A stretch of 64,000 nucleotides of DNA from Candidatus Ferrigenium bremense (GTDB lineage Bacteria > Pseudomonadota > Gammaproteobacteria > Burkholderiales > Gallionellaceae). Of the stretch, positions 17,847 to 27,901 are shown one piece after another; positions within the stretch are counted from its first letter, which is position 1; each line of letters starts with the position of its first letter. The translations under genes and the position numbers were made by a program. The notes under the pieces were generated by a model that saw nothing but the letters and a program-made list of their open reading frames with translations, was not told the origin of the DNA and searched no databases. Where the stretch lies: positions 1-64,000 of the forward strand of contig JAGRPI010000004.1 in assembly GCA_019449635.1 (NCBI GenBank). The letters run 5' to 3'.

Positions 17847-20408
17847 GTGCGAAAGTCACTACTGAAACTGCTCGGGGTCGTTGCTGCTTTAACACTATCC
17901 ACATGTGTTTCCGCCGTTGGCATGGGCGGAATCAAAGTGTCTTCCGCTTTGGGGCAGCCGCTGAAAGCCGATATCGAATTGGTGGCAGTCAACAAGGCCG
18001 ACAAACCCAGTCTGGTTGCCCGTCTTGCGTCGCCAGATATCTACCGGGGAGCCGGACTGGAATACCCGTTTGGTACCAAGTTCAAGTTTCAGATCGAGAG
18101 CCGCGCGAGCGGCGAGTCGTATATCAGGGTAAGCAGCGCGCAACCGATCAATGATCCTTTCGTGAGCATGCTGGTCGAGTTGACCTGGGCGTCCGGCAAA
18201 CTGCTGCGCGAATATACTTTCCTGCTCGATCCGCCTGACTATGTTGCGGAACAACCCAAGCCGGTTGAAGTGCAAGCCGTCGCACCGGCAGTGCAAGCCG
18301 CGCCGCCGGAAACTGCCGCCAAACCTCTTGAACAAGCCCCGGTAGCTGCAGCGCCGGTTGAGAGTCAGCCTGCCGAGAAACCAGCCAGCAAACCGGCGAT
18401 TGCAGAGCCGGCCAAACCGGCCGCAGTCGCGCCAACGGAAAAGAGTATCGCGACGGGTAACATTACCGTCCACCGCGGCGACACACTGAACAAGATCGCC
18501 ATGCAGAACAAACCGGCTGAAGTGAGCCTGGAGCGTATGCTGGTCGCGCTATACCGTGCCAACGCCGATCAATTCGACGGCAAGAACATGAACCGCATCA
18601 AGGCCGGCAAGATTCTGCGCCTGCCCGACCAGAGCGCGTTGATGAATGTGGCGCAGTCCGATGCGGCAAAGGAAATCCGCGCCCAGACAGCCGACTGGAA
18701 TGCCTACCGGCAAAAACTGGCTGCTGCCCCGGCCGCCAGCCAGCCACAGGAAGCCCAGCAAGTTGCCACCGGCAAGATCGCTAGTTCGGTTGCAGACAAG
18801 GCTCCTGTCGCCAAGGAGTCCGCCAAGGAAGTGCTGAAATTGTCCAAGGGCGAAGCTCCGGGAGACAAGGCCGCCGCCGGTGCGGCAGGCAAATCCGCGA
18901 CTGCCCAGGACAAGAAGAATGCCGAGCAGGAAGATGCGATCGCCAAGGAAAAGAGCCTGAAGGAAGAGCAGGCGCGCGCCGCATTGCTGGAAAAAAACCT
19001 CAAGGACATGGAACGCCTCGCCCAATTGAAATCCGAGGCTGCAGCACTGGCGGCGCAATCGCCTGTCGCGGCATCCCCAAGCGCGGTATCTGCAGTCGCC
19101 GCCGCTTCCGGGGTTGCTGCAGCCAGCGAAGTCAAACCGGCAGCCGTTGCCAAGCCCAAACCCAAGCCACAACCGGTGGTTGTGCCGCAACCTTCCCTAG
19201 TGGACCAGATTCTGGGCGAGCCGCTTTATCTGATTGGCGGAACGGCGATTCTGCTTGGCTTGGGCGGCCTTGGCTTTATGTTGAGCCGCCGCAAGCAAAC
19301 TGCAGCAGTCGAAGGAAAAGATGAGGATGCCGGCTCGGTAACCGGCCAGCTTACCGCACCGGTCGCTCCTTCTCCCGAGACTGGCGATTTCACCAGTGCG
19401 ACAGGAGGGCATCCCGCAGCGGCTCCCGCCTCGGATGAAGTCGATCCGATCAACGAGGCGGACCTGTTCCTGAATTTCGGCCGCGATGTGCAGGCGGAGG
19501 AAATATTGAAGGAAGCCTTGCAGAACACGCCCAACAATCATCAGATCCATCTCAAGCTGCTGGGTATTTACGCCAATCGCAAAGATGTAAATTCCTTCTC
19601 GGCCATTGCGCGTCAGTTGAAGGATGCGGGCGATGAAGAGGCATGGCAGCAGGCTGCGGCAACGGGGCGCAAGCTCGAGCCGAACAACCCGATGTACGGA
19701 GGTGCCGGAACCATCGAGGATGACGGCAGCGCGACCAGGCAGGTGACCGCCGCGCACGATGCGGCCGCAGCACAGGGAGCATCGGCACCCGATGTGGATT
19801 TTGATTTGGGTGGTGCTACGGAAAAAACCGCGACTCTGTCAACTGACGACAGGGCTGCGGCTAAAGCAGAAGCCATGGATTTTGATGTGACTTCCACTGG
19901 CCCATCGCTCGCTGCCCCGACAGGCATGGATTTCGATATCACTTCGACCAGCCCTTCGATGCCGGCGGCTGTTGGAGAGAAGGAAGCCGCGCTACCTAAT
20001 CTGGACGACCTGATTTTTGACGTGACATCCACCCATCCACCCATGCCGGCGGTGCAACCGGAGGTCGAACCGGCAAAAGCCGCGCAAGCCGACGAGGGCG
20101 GCATGGAGTTCACGCTCGACTTCCCGATTGAAGAGGCGGTTGCGAAGCCTGCACCTGCGGCGCAACCAGCCGAGGCCGGCTTGGCGGGCATCAGCCTGAA
20201 TCTGGACGACATCGGAGCGCCGGGAGAACCGGCATCGGATGACAAGGACGAGCATTGGCATGAGGTTGCCACCAAACTCGATCTGGCCAAGGCCTATCAG
20301 GAAATGGGCGATGCGACCGGCGCGCGTGAAATCCTCGAGGAAGTCTTGCGCGAGGGCGATGCGGGGCAGCGTGAGGCAGCGCAGTCCATGCTCGACCAGC
20401 TCGGCTAA
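17847..20408 (+). CDS. fimV: FimV-type inner membrane protein
   Basis: 853 residues from a GTG start with AAGGTGA upstream. Order: signal peptide, the N-terminal FimV domain (IKVSSALGQPLKADIELVAV), a proline/alanine linker, a LysM domain at about 204-265 (ITVHRGDTLNKIAMQNKP), a coiled region, one membrane helix at about 456-478, an acidic cytoplasmic part and the C-terminal FimV motif (LAKAYQEMGDATGAREILEE). FimV binds peptidoglycan and helps type IV pilus, type II secretion or polar organisation. The cytoplasmic part has three FDVTST-like repeats. Confidence 0.93.
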   Translation: MRKSLLKLLGVVAALTLSTCVSAVGMGGIKVSSALGQPLKADIELVAVNKADKPSLVARLASPDIYRGAGLEYPFGTKFKFQIESRASGESYIRVSSAQPINDPFVSMLVELTWASGKLLREYTFLLDPPDYVAEQPKPVEVQAVAPAVQAAPPETAAKPLEQAPVAAAPVESQPAEKPASKPAIAEPAKPAAVAPTEKSIATGNITVHRGDTLNKIAMQNKPAEVSLERMLVALYRANADQFDGKNMNRIKAGKILRLPDQSALMNVAQSDAAKEIRAQTADWNAYRQKLAAAPAASQPQEAQQVATGKIASSVADKAPVAKESAKEVLKLSKGEAPGDKAAAGAAGKSATAQDKKNAEQEDAIAKEKSLKEEQARAALLEKNLKDMERLAQLKSEAAALAAQSPVAASPSAVSAVAAASGVAAASEVKPAAVAKPKPKPQPVVVPQPSLVDQILGEPLYLIGGTAILLGLGGLGFMLSRRKQTAAVEGKDEDAGSVTGQLTAPVAPSPETGDFTSATGGHPAAAPASDEVDPINEADLFLNFGRDVQAEEILKEALQNTPNNHQIHLKLLGIYANRKDVNSFSAIARQLKDAGDEEAWQQAAATGRKLEPNNPMYGGAGTIEDDGSATRQVTAAHDAAAAQGASAPDVDFDLGGATEKTATLSTDDRAAAKAEAMDFDVTSTGPSLAAPTGMDFDITSTSPSMPAAVGEKEAALPNLDDLIFDVTSTHPPMPAVQPEVEPAKAAQADEGGMEFTLDFPIEEAVAKPAPAAQPAEAGLAGISLNLDDIGAPGEPASDDKDEHWHEVATKLDLAKAYQEMGDATGAREILEEVLREGDAGQREAAQSMLDQLG

Positions 20409-20414
20409 TCATGG

Positions 20415-20575
20415 CTTTGTATAGCCATCTGACAAGTTGGTAAACGCGTTGCATAGCCATTCTGCTAAGTCACCAAAAGACGATGACCAAGCCGCTGGTT
20501 AGCTCTGCATGGCCATTCAACTAAGCTGGCAAAAAACGCCAGCCAAGTTGCCGGTCAACGCCAACAAAGTCATTG
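20415..20575. repeat. Cluster of covarying hairpin elements downstream of fimV
   Basis: Two clear copies (20455-20501 and 20511-20557) and a worn piece on the left. Constant parts: GCCATTC, CTAAG, loop AAAA(G/A)AC, CCAAG and GCYGGTYA. The five bases next to the loop pair in both but differ: TCACC/GATGA (one mismatch) and CTGGC/GCCAG. Copy 1 at 5864 has TTGTC/GACAA. Confidence 0.8.
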
Positions 20576-20578
20576 GTT

Positions 20579-20613
20579 AACGGCAGTCCGCTTCCGGGCT
20601 GCCGTTTTCTTTT
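20579..20613 (+). terminator. Rho-independent terminator after fimV
   Basis: Stem AACGGCAG/CTGCCGTT around an inner CC/GG, followed by TTTTCTTTT. It lies directly before the TTG start of the next gene, so it either ends the fimV message or partially attenuates read-through. Confidence 0.8.
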
Positions 20614-20623
20614 GGAGTGAAGA

Positions 20624-21238
20624 TTGCAATTCCATCCAGCCGCACAAATCCTGACCTGGTGTCTGCTGGTTGCTGCCATGCAGGTATTGGCGCCCGGCCG
20701 GTTGCTGATTGCCGCCGGTTTGATCCTGCTGTGCGCCTTCGCCGTTTCCAGGCACAAATTCATCCAGCTGGTGCGCCGCACCCGCTGGATCATGCTGTCG
20801 CTATTGCTGATCTACGCCTACAGTACGCCCGGACAAACGGTGTCGGCCGAGTTCGGCATGTTCGGCCCGACCCGCGAAGGGCTGGCCGATGGCGTGCTGC
20901 AATTGACCCGTTTGCTGGCCGCACTGGCCGGCTTGGCGATACTGCTGGACCGCCTGCATCGCCAGCAGCTGGTCGCCGGGCTATACACACTGCTTGCACC
21001 ATTGCAATGGCTGGGGCTGTCGCGCGAACGGTTCGCGGTACGGCTGGCCTTGACCTTGCACTATACCGAGGCGGCGATGCTGCGCGAGACGCATGATTGG
21101 CAAGATGCCTTGCGCAGCCTGTTCGAGCCGCATGGCGAGGCTACCCGGTACATGGAATTGCCGCTGTACCGTTTCGGCATCGGCGATGTGCTGCTGCTGA
21201 GTTTTGCGCTGCTGCTGTTCCTGGGGGCGCTGCGATGA
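20624..21238 (+). CDS. CbiQ-like / ECF transporter T-component-like membrane protein
   Basis: 204 residues from a TTG start; GGAGTGA lies about seven bases upstream and no better start exists. There are four to five membrane helices (LLIAAGLILLCAFAV, WIMLSLLLIYAYS, LLAALAGLAILLDRL, IGDVLLLSFALLLFLGAL). The helix pair after the third segment (LYTLLAPLQWLGLSRERFAV) resembles the coupling region of CbiQ-type energy-coupling subunits. No ATPase or substrate-binding partner is next to it, so transport function is uncertain. Its TGA overlaps the truA ATG (ATGA). Confidence 0.55.
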   Translation: MQFHPAAQILTWCLLVAAMQVLAPGRLLIAAGLILLCAFAVSRHKFIQLVRRTRWIMLSLLLIYAYSTPGQTVSAEFGMFGPTREGLADGVLQLTRLLAALAGLAILLDRLHRQQLVAGLYTLLAPLQWLGLSRERFAVRLALTLHYTEAAMLRETHDWQDALRSLFEPHGEATRYMELPLYRFGIGDVLLLSFALLLFLGALR

Positions 21239-22023
21239 GGATAGCTCTTGGGGTCGAATACGATGGCCGCCCGTATTCCGGCTGGCAGAGCCAGGCGGAT
21301 GGGCACACCGTGCAGGACACGCTGCAGCGCGCGTTGACCCAGATTGCCGGCGAAACAGTCTCGGTCATCGCCGCGGGACGCACCGACACCGGCGTGCATG
21401 CGCTGGAACAGGTGGTGCATTTCGATACCAGCGCACAAAGGCCGCTGACTGCCTGGGTGCGCGGCGCGAATGCCATGCTGCCGGACAGCGTCGCGGTGCG
21501 CTGGGCGCATCCGGTACCCGATGAATTCCATGCGCGCTTTTCCGCGCACGGGCGCAGCTACCGCTACCTGCTGATCAACCGGCCGGTGCGCAGCGCCATC
21601 CATGCCGGCAAGGCGGGCTGGTTCCATGCGCCGCTGGATGTCGCGGCGATGCAGGCCGCCACGCAATGCCTGCTCGGCAAACATGACTTCAGCGCGTTCC
21701 GCGCGTCCGAATGCCAGGCCAAATCGCCGGTCAAGCATTTGCGCCAACTGGACATCCGCCGCGAAGGCGAGATGCTGATCTTCGATCTGAGCGCCGATGC
21801 GTTCCTGCATCACATGGTGCGCAACATCGTCGGTTGCCTGGTGTATGTCGGCAAGGGCAAGCATCCGCCGGACTGGCTGGCAGAAGTATTGGGCGGCCGC
21901 GAGCGCAGTCTCGCCGCGCCGACTTTCGCGCCGGATGGCTTATACTTGCGCCGCATACAATACGAGGCGAAGTGGGGGTTGCCGCACATGGATAAGGAAA
22001 CAATGCTGGGAGAATTGCTGTGA
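21235..22023 (+). CDS. truA: tRNA pseudouridine(38-40) synthase
   Basis: The ATG at 21235 overlaps the previous stop and gives 262 residues starting [20 protein letters not shown]. The catalytic aspartate is in [26 protein letters not shown] and [13 protein letters not shown] are typical. It makes pseudouridine at positions 38-40 in the anticodon arm. Its stop overlaps the trpF GTG. Confidence 0.97.
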   Translation: MRIALGVEYDGRPYSGWQSQADGHTVQDTLQRALTQIAGETVSVIAAGRTDTGVHALEQVVHFDTSAQRPLTAWVRGANAMLPDSVAVRWAHPVPDEFHARFSAHGRSYRYLLINRPVRSAIHAGKAGWFHAPLDVAAMQAATQCLLGKHDFSAFRASECQAKSPVKHLRQLDIRREGEMLIFDLSADAFLHHMVRNIVGCLVYVGKGKHPPDWLAEVLGGRERSLAAPTFAPDGLYLRRIQYEAKWGLPHMDKETMLGELL

Positions 22024-22652
22024 CGCGCGTCAAGATCTGCGGCATCACCCGCGTGGCAGATGCGCTGGCGACCGTGCAGGCTGGCGCGGATGCCATCGGG
22101 CTGGTGTTCTACGAGCGCAGCCCGCGCCGCGTGGATATCGCACAGGCCGCGCAACTGGCCACCGCGCTGCCGCCGTTCGTTTCTGCAGTAGGATTGTTCG
22201 TCAACGCCGAAGCCACCCTGGTGCGCGAGGTGCTGGCGCATGTGCCGCTCGACCTGTTGCAATTCCACGGCGACGAATCTCCCGAGTTTTGCGCGCAATT
22301 CGCCCGACCCTATCTCAAGGCGATCCGCGTCAAGGCCGGGGTGGATTTGCTACAATGCGCGTCCGTTTTTAGCAGCGCCAAGGGCTTGTTGCTCGACGCC
22401 CATGTGGAAGGGGTGCCGGGCGGCACCGGAGCGACCTTCGACTGGAGCCTGATCCCAAAGCATTTGCCGTTGCCGGTGATCCTGTCCGGCGGGCTGGATG
22501 CGGAAAATATCGCGGCGGCGATCGAACAAGTGCGGCCCTACGCGGTGGACGTATCCAGTGGCGTGGAGACGAGCAAGGGAATCAAAGATGCGGCGAAGAT
22601 CGCCCGCTTCATACAAGAGGTTAAACGAGCAGATGTACGACTACCCGGATAA
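22020..22652 (+). CDS. trpF: Phosphoribosylanthranilate isomerase
   Basis: 210 residues from a GTG overlapping the truA stop. [12 protein letters not shown] holds the catalytic cysteine; [12 protein letters not shown] and [15 protein letters not shown] complete the TIM-barrel active site. It performs the third tryptophan-specific step. trpE, trpG, trpD and trpC are not in the window. Confidence 0.97.
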   Translation: MTRVKICGITRVADALATVQAGADAIGLVFYERSPRRVDIAQAAQLATALPPFVSAVGLFVNAEATLVREVLAHVPLDLLQFHGDESPEFCAQFARPYLKAIRVKAGVDLLQCASVFSSAKGLLLDAHVEGVPGGTGATFDWSLIPKHLPLPVILSGGLDAENIAAAIEQVRPYAVDVSSGVETSKGIKDAAKIARFIQEVKRADVRLPG

Positions 22653-23829
22653 GAACGGCCACTTCGGCCCGTACGGCGGCATTTATGTCGCCGAGACCCT
22701 GATGGGCGCGCTGGACGAGTTGAACCAGGCCTACGAGAAATACCGCCGCGACCCGGAATTCATCGCCGAACTGGATGCCGACCTCAAGCACTATGTGGGG
22801 CGCCCCAGCCCGATCTATCACGCCAGGCATCTGTCGCACCACCTCGGCGGCGCGCAGATCTACCTGAAGCGCGAGGACCTCAACCATACCGGCGCGCACA
22901 AGGTGAACAACACCATCGGCCAGGCCTTGCTGGCCAAGCGCATGGGCAAGAAGCGCGTGATCGCCGAGACCGGCGCTGGTCAGCATGGCGTGGCGACGGC
23001 GACCGTCGCGGCGCGCTACGGCATGGAGTGCGTGGTGTACATGGGCGCGGAGGATGTGCAGCGCCAGTCGCCGAACGTATTCCGCATGAAGCTGCTCGGC
23101 GCGACGGTCGTGCCGGTGGAGAGCGGCTCGAAGACGCTCAAGGACGCGCTGAACGAGGCGATGCGTGACTGGGTGACCAACATCGAAAACACCTTCTACA
23201 TCATCGGCACCGTGGCCGGCCCGCATCCGTATCCGATGATGGTGCGCGATTTCAATGCCGTCGTCAGCAAGGAATGCGTGGTGCAGATGCCGGAGCTGGC
23301 GTGCCGCCAGCCGGATGCGGTGATCGCCTGCGTCGGCGGCGGCTCCAACGCGATGGGCGTGTTCTACCACTATATCGATATGCCCGGCGTGAAGCTGATC
23401 GGCGTGGAAGCGGGCGGACACGGCATCGGCAGCGGATCACACGCCGCACCCTTGACCGCCAACAGCCCGGTCGGCGTGCTGCACGGCAACAAGACCTACC
23501 TGATGCAGGATGCGGACGGCCAGATCATCGAGACGCATTCCATTTCGGCGGGACTGGATTATCCTGGAGTCGGCCCCGAACATGCCTGGCTGAAGGACAG
23601 CGGGCGCGCTCAATATGTCGCGATCGACGACGACGAGGCATTGCGCGCCTTCCATGACCTGTGCCACTTCGAGGGCATCATCCCGGCGCTGGAATCCAGC
23701 CACGCCCTGGCGCACGCGATGAAGATTGCGCCGACCATGGGCAAGGACAAGGTGCTGCTGGTCAACCTGTCCGGGCGCGGCGACAAAGACATCAATACCG
23801 TGGCCAAACTGGCGGGGATCACGCTGTAA
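22633..23829 (+). CDS. trpB: Tryptophan synthase beta subunit
   Basis: 398 residues from the ATG at 22633, which overlaps trpF by 20 bases; the track start at 22498 is a frame extension. PLP lysine in [15 protein letters not shown], phosphate loop [10 protein letters not shown], and [12 protein letters not shown] near the indole channel. It condenses indole with serine. The gene is followed not by trpA, as is usual, but by a hicAB-like pair. Confidence 0.98.
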   Translation: MYDYPDKNGHFGPYGGIYVAETLMGALDELNQAYEKYRRDPEFIAELDADLKHYVGRPSPIYHARHLSHHLGGAQIYLKREDLNHTGAHKVNNTIGQALLAKRMGKKRVIAETGAGQHGVATATVAARYGMECVVYMGAEDVQRQSPNVFRMKLLGATVVPVESGSKTLKDALNEAMRDWVTNIENTFYIIGTVAGPHPYPMMVRDFNAVVSKECVVQMPELACRQPDAVIACVGGGSNAMGVFYHYIDMPGVKLIGVEAGGHGIGSGSHAAPLTANSPVGVLHGNKTYLMQDADGQIIETHSISAGLDYPGVGPEHAWLKDSGRAQYVAIDDDEALRAFHDLCHFEGIIPALESSHALAHAMKIAPTMGKDKVLLVNLSGRGDKDINTVAKLAGITL

Positions 23830-24086
23830 TCAAGGGTAAATATGAGAAGCTGGTTTTTCAGATACTGCACGGAATGTCGGATGCCAATATCGGGTTTGAT
23901 GAACTTTGCAGTTTGCTGAGCCACTTGGGATTCGAAATGATGGTTCGCGGGAGCCACCATGTTTTCCGCAAACAAGGGGTGCCGGAGAAGATAAATCTTC
24001 AGCGCCAAGGCTCACAAGCTAAGCCCTATCAGGTAAAACAGATCAGGGCCATCATCCAGAAGCACAAACTTGCCAAGGAGGAATAA
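23829..24086 (+). CDS. hicA: HicA-type toxin (mRNA interferase) family protein
   Basis: About 85 residues with the compact double-stranded-RNA-binding fold of HicA: LCSLLSHLGFEMMVRGSHHVF, with the catalytic histidine pair in GSHH, then INLQRQGSQAKPYQVKQIR. Family similarity seems to start at KGKYEKLVFQIL, but no ATG, GTG or TTG precedes that stretch in frame. The first ATG is at 23874. Translation may therefore start at a weak codon beside the trpB stop (ATC at 23829, or CTG at 23850), or the N-terminus may be damaged. The stop overlaps the next ATG (TAATG). Confidence 0.75.
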   Translation: MKGKYEKLVFQILHGMSDANIGFDELCSLLSHLGFEMMVRGSHHVFRKQGVPEKINLQRQGSQAKPYQVKQIRAIIQKHKLAKEE

Positions 24087-24295
24087 TGGATCGCTACGAA
24101 ATCATTCTTTACTGGAGCGCCGAAGATGCGGTGTTCATCGCTGAGGTGCCTGAATTGTCGGGCTGCATGGCGCATGGGGATACGCAGGAAAAAGCATTGT
24201 CCAGCGTAAAAGAGGCGATGGGCTTGTGGATAGATACCGCGCGTGAGTTTGGCGATCCTGTCCCCGAGCCGCGCGGACGCCTCATATATGCCTGA
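24086..24295 (+). CDS. hicB: HicB-type antitoxin family protein
   Basis: 69 residues. YWSAEDAVFIAEVPELSGCM and THG-like AHGDTQEKALSSVKEAMGLW form the partial RNase H-like HicB fold that masks HicA. There is no C-terminal DNA-binding domain, so this is the short form; it may not autoregulate by itself. An AAGGAGG ribosome site in the end of hicA precedes the ATG, and the two genes overlap by one base. The pair sits between trpB and trpA on the same strand. Confidence 0.85.
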   Translation: MDRYEIILYWSAEDAVFIAEVPELSGCMAHGDTQEKALSSVKEAMGLWIDTAREFGDPVPEPRGRLIYA

Positions 24296-24322
24296 ACAGA
24301 ATTTAAGATGGGACACCGAGCA

Positions 24323-25123
24323 ATGAGCCGCATCCAAACTACCTTCGATAAACTCAAGCAGCATAAACGCAAGGCGCTCATCCCGTTCTTCACGGCGGGC
24401 GATCCCAATCCGGCGCTCACCGTGCCGCTGCTGCACGCGCTGGTGGAGGCGGGTGCGGACGTCATCGAGCTGGGTGTGCCATTCTCCGATCCGATGGCGG
24501 ACGGGCCAACCATCCAGCGCGCTTCCGAGCGCGCCCTCAAGCACCATGTCGGCCTGCATCACGTGCTGGATATGGTCGCCGAATTCCGCAGCAGCAACAG
24601 CAGCACGCCCATCGTGTTGATGGGCTACGGCAATCCGATCGAGGCGATGGGCTGGGAGACCTTTGCGCAGCGTTGTGCCGAAGTCGGCGTGGACGGCGTG
24701 CTGACCGTGGACTTCCCGCCGGAAGAAGGCCATGAGGCATTTGCGCACCTGACCAGGCACGGCATCGACCCGATCTTCCTGATCGCGCCAACCAGCAGCG
24801 ATGCGCGCGTGGCGCGCGTCGCCAAACAGGCGCGCGGCTATGTGTATTATGTCTCGCTGAAAGGCGTGACCGGTGCGGGACATCTCGACCTGGCCGCCAT
24901 CGAACAGAAGATCCCGCAGCTGCGCAAGCATATCCAGTTGCCCATCGGTATCGGTTTCGGCATCCGCGATGCCGCGACCGCGCTGGCGGTGGCGAAGCTG
25001 TGCGACGGCGTCGTGGTGGGCAGCCGCATCGTGCAGGAAATCGAAGACTCGACCGGACAGAATGTCGTCGCCAACGTGAGCAAACTGGTCAAAGAACTGA
25101 GACAGGCTGTCGATCGAGCCTGA
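24323..25123 (+). CDS. trpA: Tryptophan synthase alpha subunit
   Basis: 266 residues from the ATG at 24323 ([13 protein letters not shown]); an ATG at 24308 would add five residues. Catalytic residues lie in [17 protein letters not shown] and [13 protein letters not shown], and the phosphate loop is in GIGFGIRD and VVGSRIV. It cleaves indole-glycerol phosphate and passes indole to TrpB. The last codons form the left half of a 20-base direct repeat around an inserted palindrome. Confidence 0.97.
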   Translation: MSRIQTTFDKLKQHKRKALIPFFTAGDPNPALTVPLLHALVEAGADVIELGVPFSDPMADGPTIQRASERALKHHVGLHHVLDMVAEFRSSNSSTPIVLMGYGNPIEAMGWETFAQRCAEVGVDGVLTVDFPPEEGHEAFAHLTRHGIDPIFLIAPTSSDARVARVAKQARGYVYYVSLKGVTGAGHLDLAAIEQKIPQLRKHIQLPIGIGFGIRDAATALAVAKLCDGVVVGSRIVQEIEDSTGQNVVANVSKLVKELRQAVDRA

Positions 25124-25227
25124 AAAACAATGTAGGTTGGGTTAGCGTAGCGTAACCCAACGTTTGCAATGTTGGGTTATGCGATGAAGCCGCTAACCCA
25201 ACCTACGACTGAGACAGGCTGTCGATC
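25096..25227. repeat. Palindromic insertion flanked by a 20-base direct repeat
   Basis: ACTGAGACAGGCTGTCGATC occurs at 25096-25115 (end of trpA) and again at 25208-25227. Between them lies an inverted repeat with arms TGTAGGTTGGGTTAGCGTAG and GCTAACCCAACCTAC. The pattern looks like an insertion that duplicated the trpA end. Confidence 0.85.
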
Positions 25228-25247
25228 AGGCCTAAGGAGAAAAGAGC

Positions 25248-26129
<882 letters not shown>

Positions 26130-26134
26130 TGTAA

Positions 26135-26485
26135 ATGTTTTACTACGCGCTGAAAATTGGTATTTCCGCATTAGTCATTGTGGCGATAACGGAAATCGCC
26201 AAGCGCAGTAGCGGTTTCGCCGCGCTGCTCGCCGCACTGCCACTGACCTCTTTGCTGGCGTTCATGTGGCTGCATATCGAGGGGACAGAGCCTTTACGTA
26301 TCGCCGAGCTTTCCAGCCAAATCTTCTGGCTGGTGCTGCCCTCGCTGGTTTTGTTCTTGCTCTTGCCGTTGTTGCTTAGACAGGGCTTTGGATTCTGGCT
26401 TAGCCTGGTACTTTCAATTTCAATTACCGCTGCTTGTTACTTTGCCATGTTGCCTTTACTGCGCAAGTTCGGGGTGCAGTTGTGA
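26135..26485 (+). CDS. DUF3147 family small membrane protein
   Basis: 116 residues with four membrane helices and few charged residues: MFYYALKIGISALVIVAITE, GFAALLAALPLTSLLAFMW, IFWLVLPSLVLFLLLPLLL and a last helix before LRKFGVQL. This is the DUF3147 pattern. It follows accD by five bases and is probably cotranscribed; it is not usually part of this operon, as far as I recall. Function unknown. Confidence 0.75.
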   Translation: MFYYALKIGISALVIVAITEIAKRSSGFAALLAALPLTSLLAFMWLHIEGTEPLRIAELSSQIFWLVLPSLVLFLLLPLLLRQGFGFWLSLVLSISITAACYFAMLPLLRKFGVQL

Positions 26486-26520
26486 GGGTTTAATTTTCGA
26501 CATGCCGAACACCCTGGCAA

Positions 26521-26603
26521 GCGTAGGACGCAATAATCAACGGGCATGGCGCCAGATGTTTCAACGAGATTTGGTGCAATGCGCTTTGCTTATTGCACCC
26601 TAC
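26521..26603. repeat. Inverted repeat of the GCAATGCGCT-GCTTATTGC family before folC
   Basis: Arms around GTAGGACGCAATAATC and GCTTATTGCACCCTAC, with CCAGATGTTTCAACGA in the centre. It shares the centre and the right arm with 58901-58982. The right arm ends just before the folC ATG. Confidence 0.75.
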
Positions 26604-26611
26604 AAAACCCA

Positions 26612-27898
26612 ATGCCCACGACTCTTGCCGACTGGCTGACCTACTTTGAATCCCTGCATCCCGAGACCATCGCACTCGGCCTGGAGCGCGTCGCGCAGGT
26701 CAGGCAGCGGCTGAATCTTGATCCCGGTTTCCCTATCATCACAGTAGGCGGCACCAACGGCAAGGGCTCGGTATGCGCGATGCTGGAAAGCATGCTGCAT
26801 GCCGCCGGCTACCGCGTCGGCTGCTACACCTCGCCGCACCTGCTGCATTACAACGAGCGCGTGCGCATCGGAAAAAAGCAGGCGAGCGATGCGCAGCTGT
26901 GCGCTTCCTTTGAAAAAATCGAGCAGGCACGCGGTGATATTTCACTCACATACTTCGAGTTCGGCACGCTGGCCGCGATGCAGTGTTTCATCGAGCACAA
27001 GGTGGAGATCGCGATCCTGGAAGTGGGGCTGGGCGGCAGGCTGGATGCGGTGAACGTGTTCGGCAGCGATTGCGCGGTAGTGACCAGCGTGGATATCGAC
27101 CATACCGATTACCTCGGCGACACGCGCGAGGCCATTGCTTATGAAAAGGCGGGCATCTTCCGCACAGGCAAGGTGGCGATCTGCGCGGATAGCGATGTGC
27201 CGCAGGCGATCCGTGCACATGCACAGCAGATAGGCGCGCAGTTATGGTGCATCGGCAGCGAGTTCGGTTTTACAGCCCACCAGGGGCAGTGGGACTACCG
27301 CAGCTTGATCGGCACGCGCAACGCGCTGCCATATCCGGCGTTGCGTGGCGCATTCCAGTTGAGCAACGCCAGCGCGGCGCTGGCGGCATTGGATGCGCTG
27401 AAAGGGCGTTTGCCGGTGAGCATGGAGGCGGTGCGGCGCGGGCTGGTCGAGGTGCAACTCGCCGGGCGCTTCCAGTTCGTGCCGGGCAGGCCGACGCTGA
27501 TCCTGGATGTGGCGCACAACCCGCACGCGGCGCGCTCGCTGGCGCAGAACTTCGCCGGCCTGCCGCCATGCCCGCATACCTGGGCGGTGTTCGCGATGCT
27601 CAGGGACAAGGACATGGCAGGCGTGGCGGCGGCGCTCGACCCGTTTATCGATACCTGGCTGGTGGCGGGCATCGCCGTACCGCGCGGCGCGACCGCTGCG
27701 GAACTGGCGCAAGTGCTGCAAAACACTGGCGTGCGCGGGGATATTCAAACCTTCCATGATGTCGGCGAAGCGTTGCGTTATGCCTGTAACGCTGCGGGCG
27801 AAAATGATAGAATTGCGGCCTTCGGATCGTTCTATACCGTGGCGGAAGCGATGGCCGCAAAAGGACTGAAATTTCAAGATTCGCTGAGGGTTCCCTAA
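26612..27898 (+). CDS. folC: Bifunctional folylpolyglutamate / dihydrofolate synthase
   Basis: 428 residues from the ATG at 26612 (MPTTLADWLTYFESLHPE); the longer track frame is repeat sequence. P-loop GGTNGKGSVCAMLES at about residue 48, YTSPHL, EVGLGGRLDAVN and SVDIDHTDYLG are all present. It adds glutamate to dihydropteroate or folates. No good ribosome site is visible before the ATG, where the repeat ends. Confidence 0.96.
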   Translation: MPTTLADWLTYFESLHPETIALGLERVAQVRQRLNLDPGFPIITVGGTNGKGSVCAMLESMLHAAGYRVGCYTSPHLLHYNERVRIGKKQASDAQLCASFEKIEQARGDISLTYFEFGTLAAMQCFIEHKVEIAILEVGLGGRLDAVNVFGSDCAVVTSVDIDHTDYLGDTREAIAYEKAGIFRTGKVAICADSDVPQAIRAHAQQIGAQLWCIGSEFGFTAHQGQWDYRSLIGTRNALPYPALRGAFQLSNASAALAALDALKGRLPVSMEAVRRGLVEVQLAGRFQFVPGRPTLILDVAHNPHAARSLAQNFAGLPPCPHTWAVFAMLRDKDMAGVAAALDPFIDTWLVAGIAVPRGATAAELAQVLQNTGVRGDIQTFHDVGEALRYACNAAGENDRIAAFGSFYTVAEAMAAKGLKFQDSLRVP

Positions 27899-27901
27899 CG
27901 T

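Noticed and set aside
20415-20575. CRISPR array
   Set aside because: Only two to three units with unequal spacing and pairing stems rather than identical repeats with unique spacers; no cas genes.
22000-22060. Trp leader peptide or attenuator before trpF
   Set aside because: trpF starts inside the truA stop; there is no room for a leader and no tryptophan codon run.
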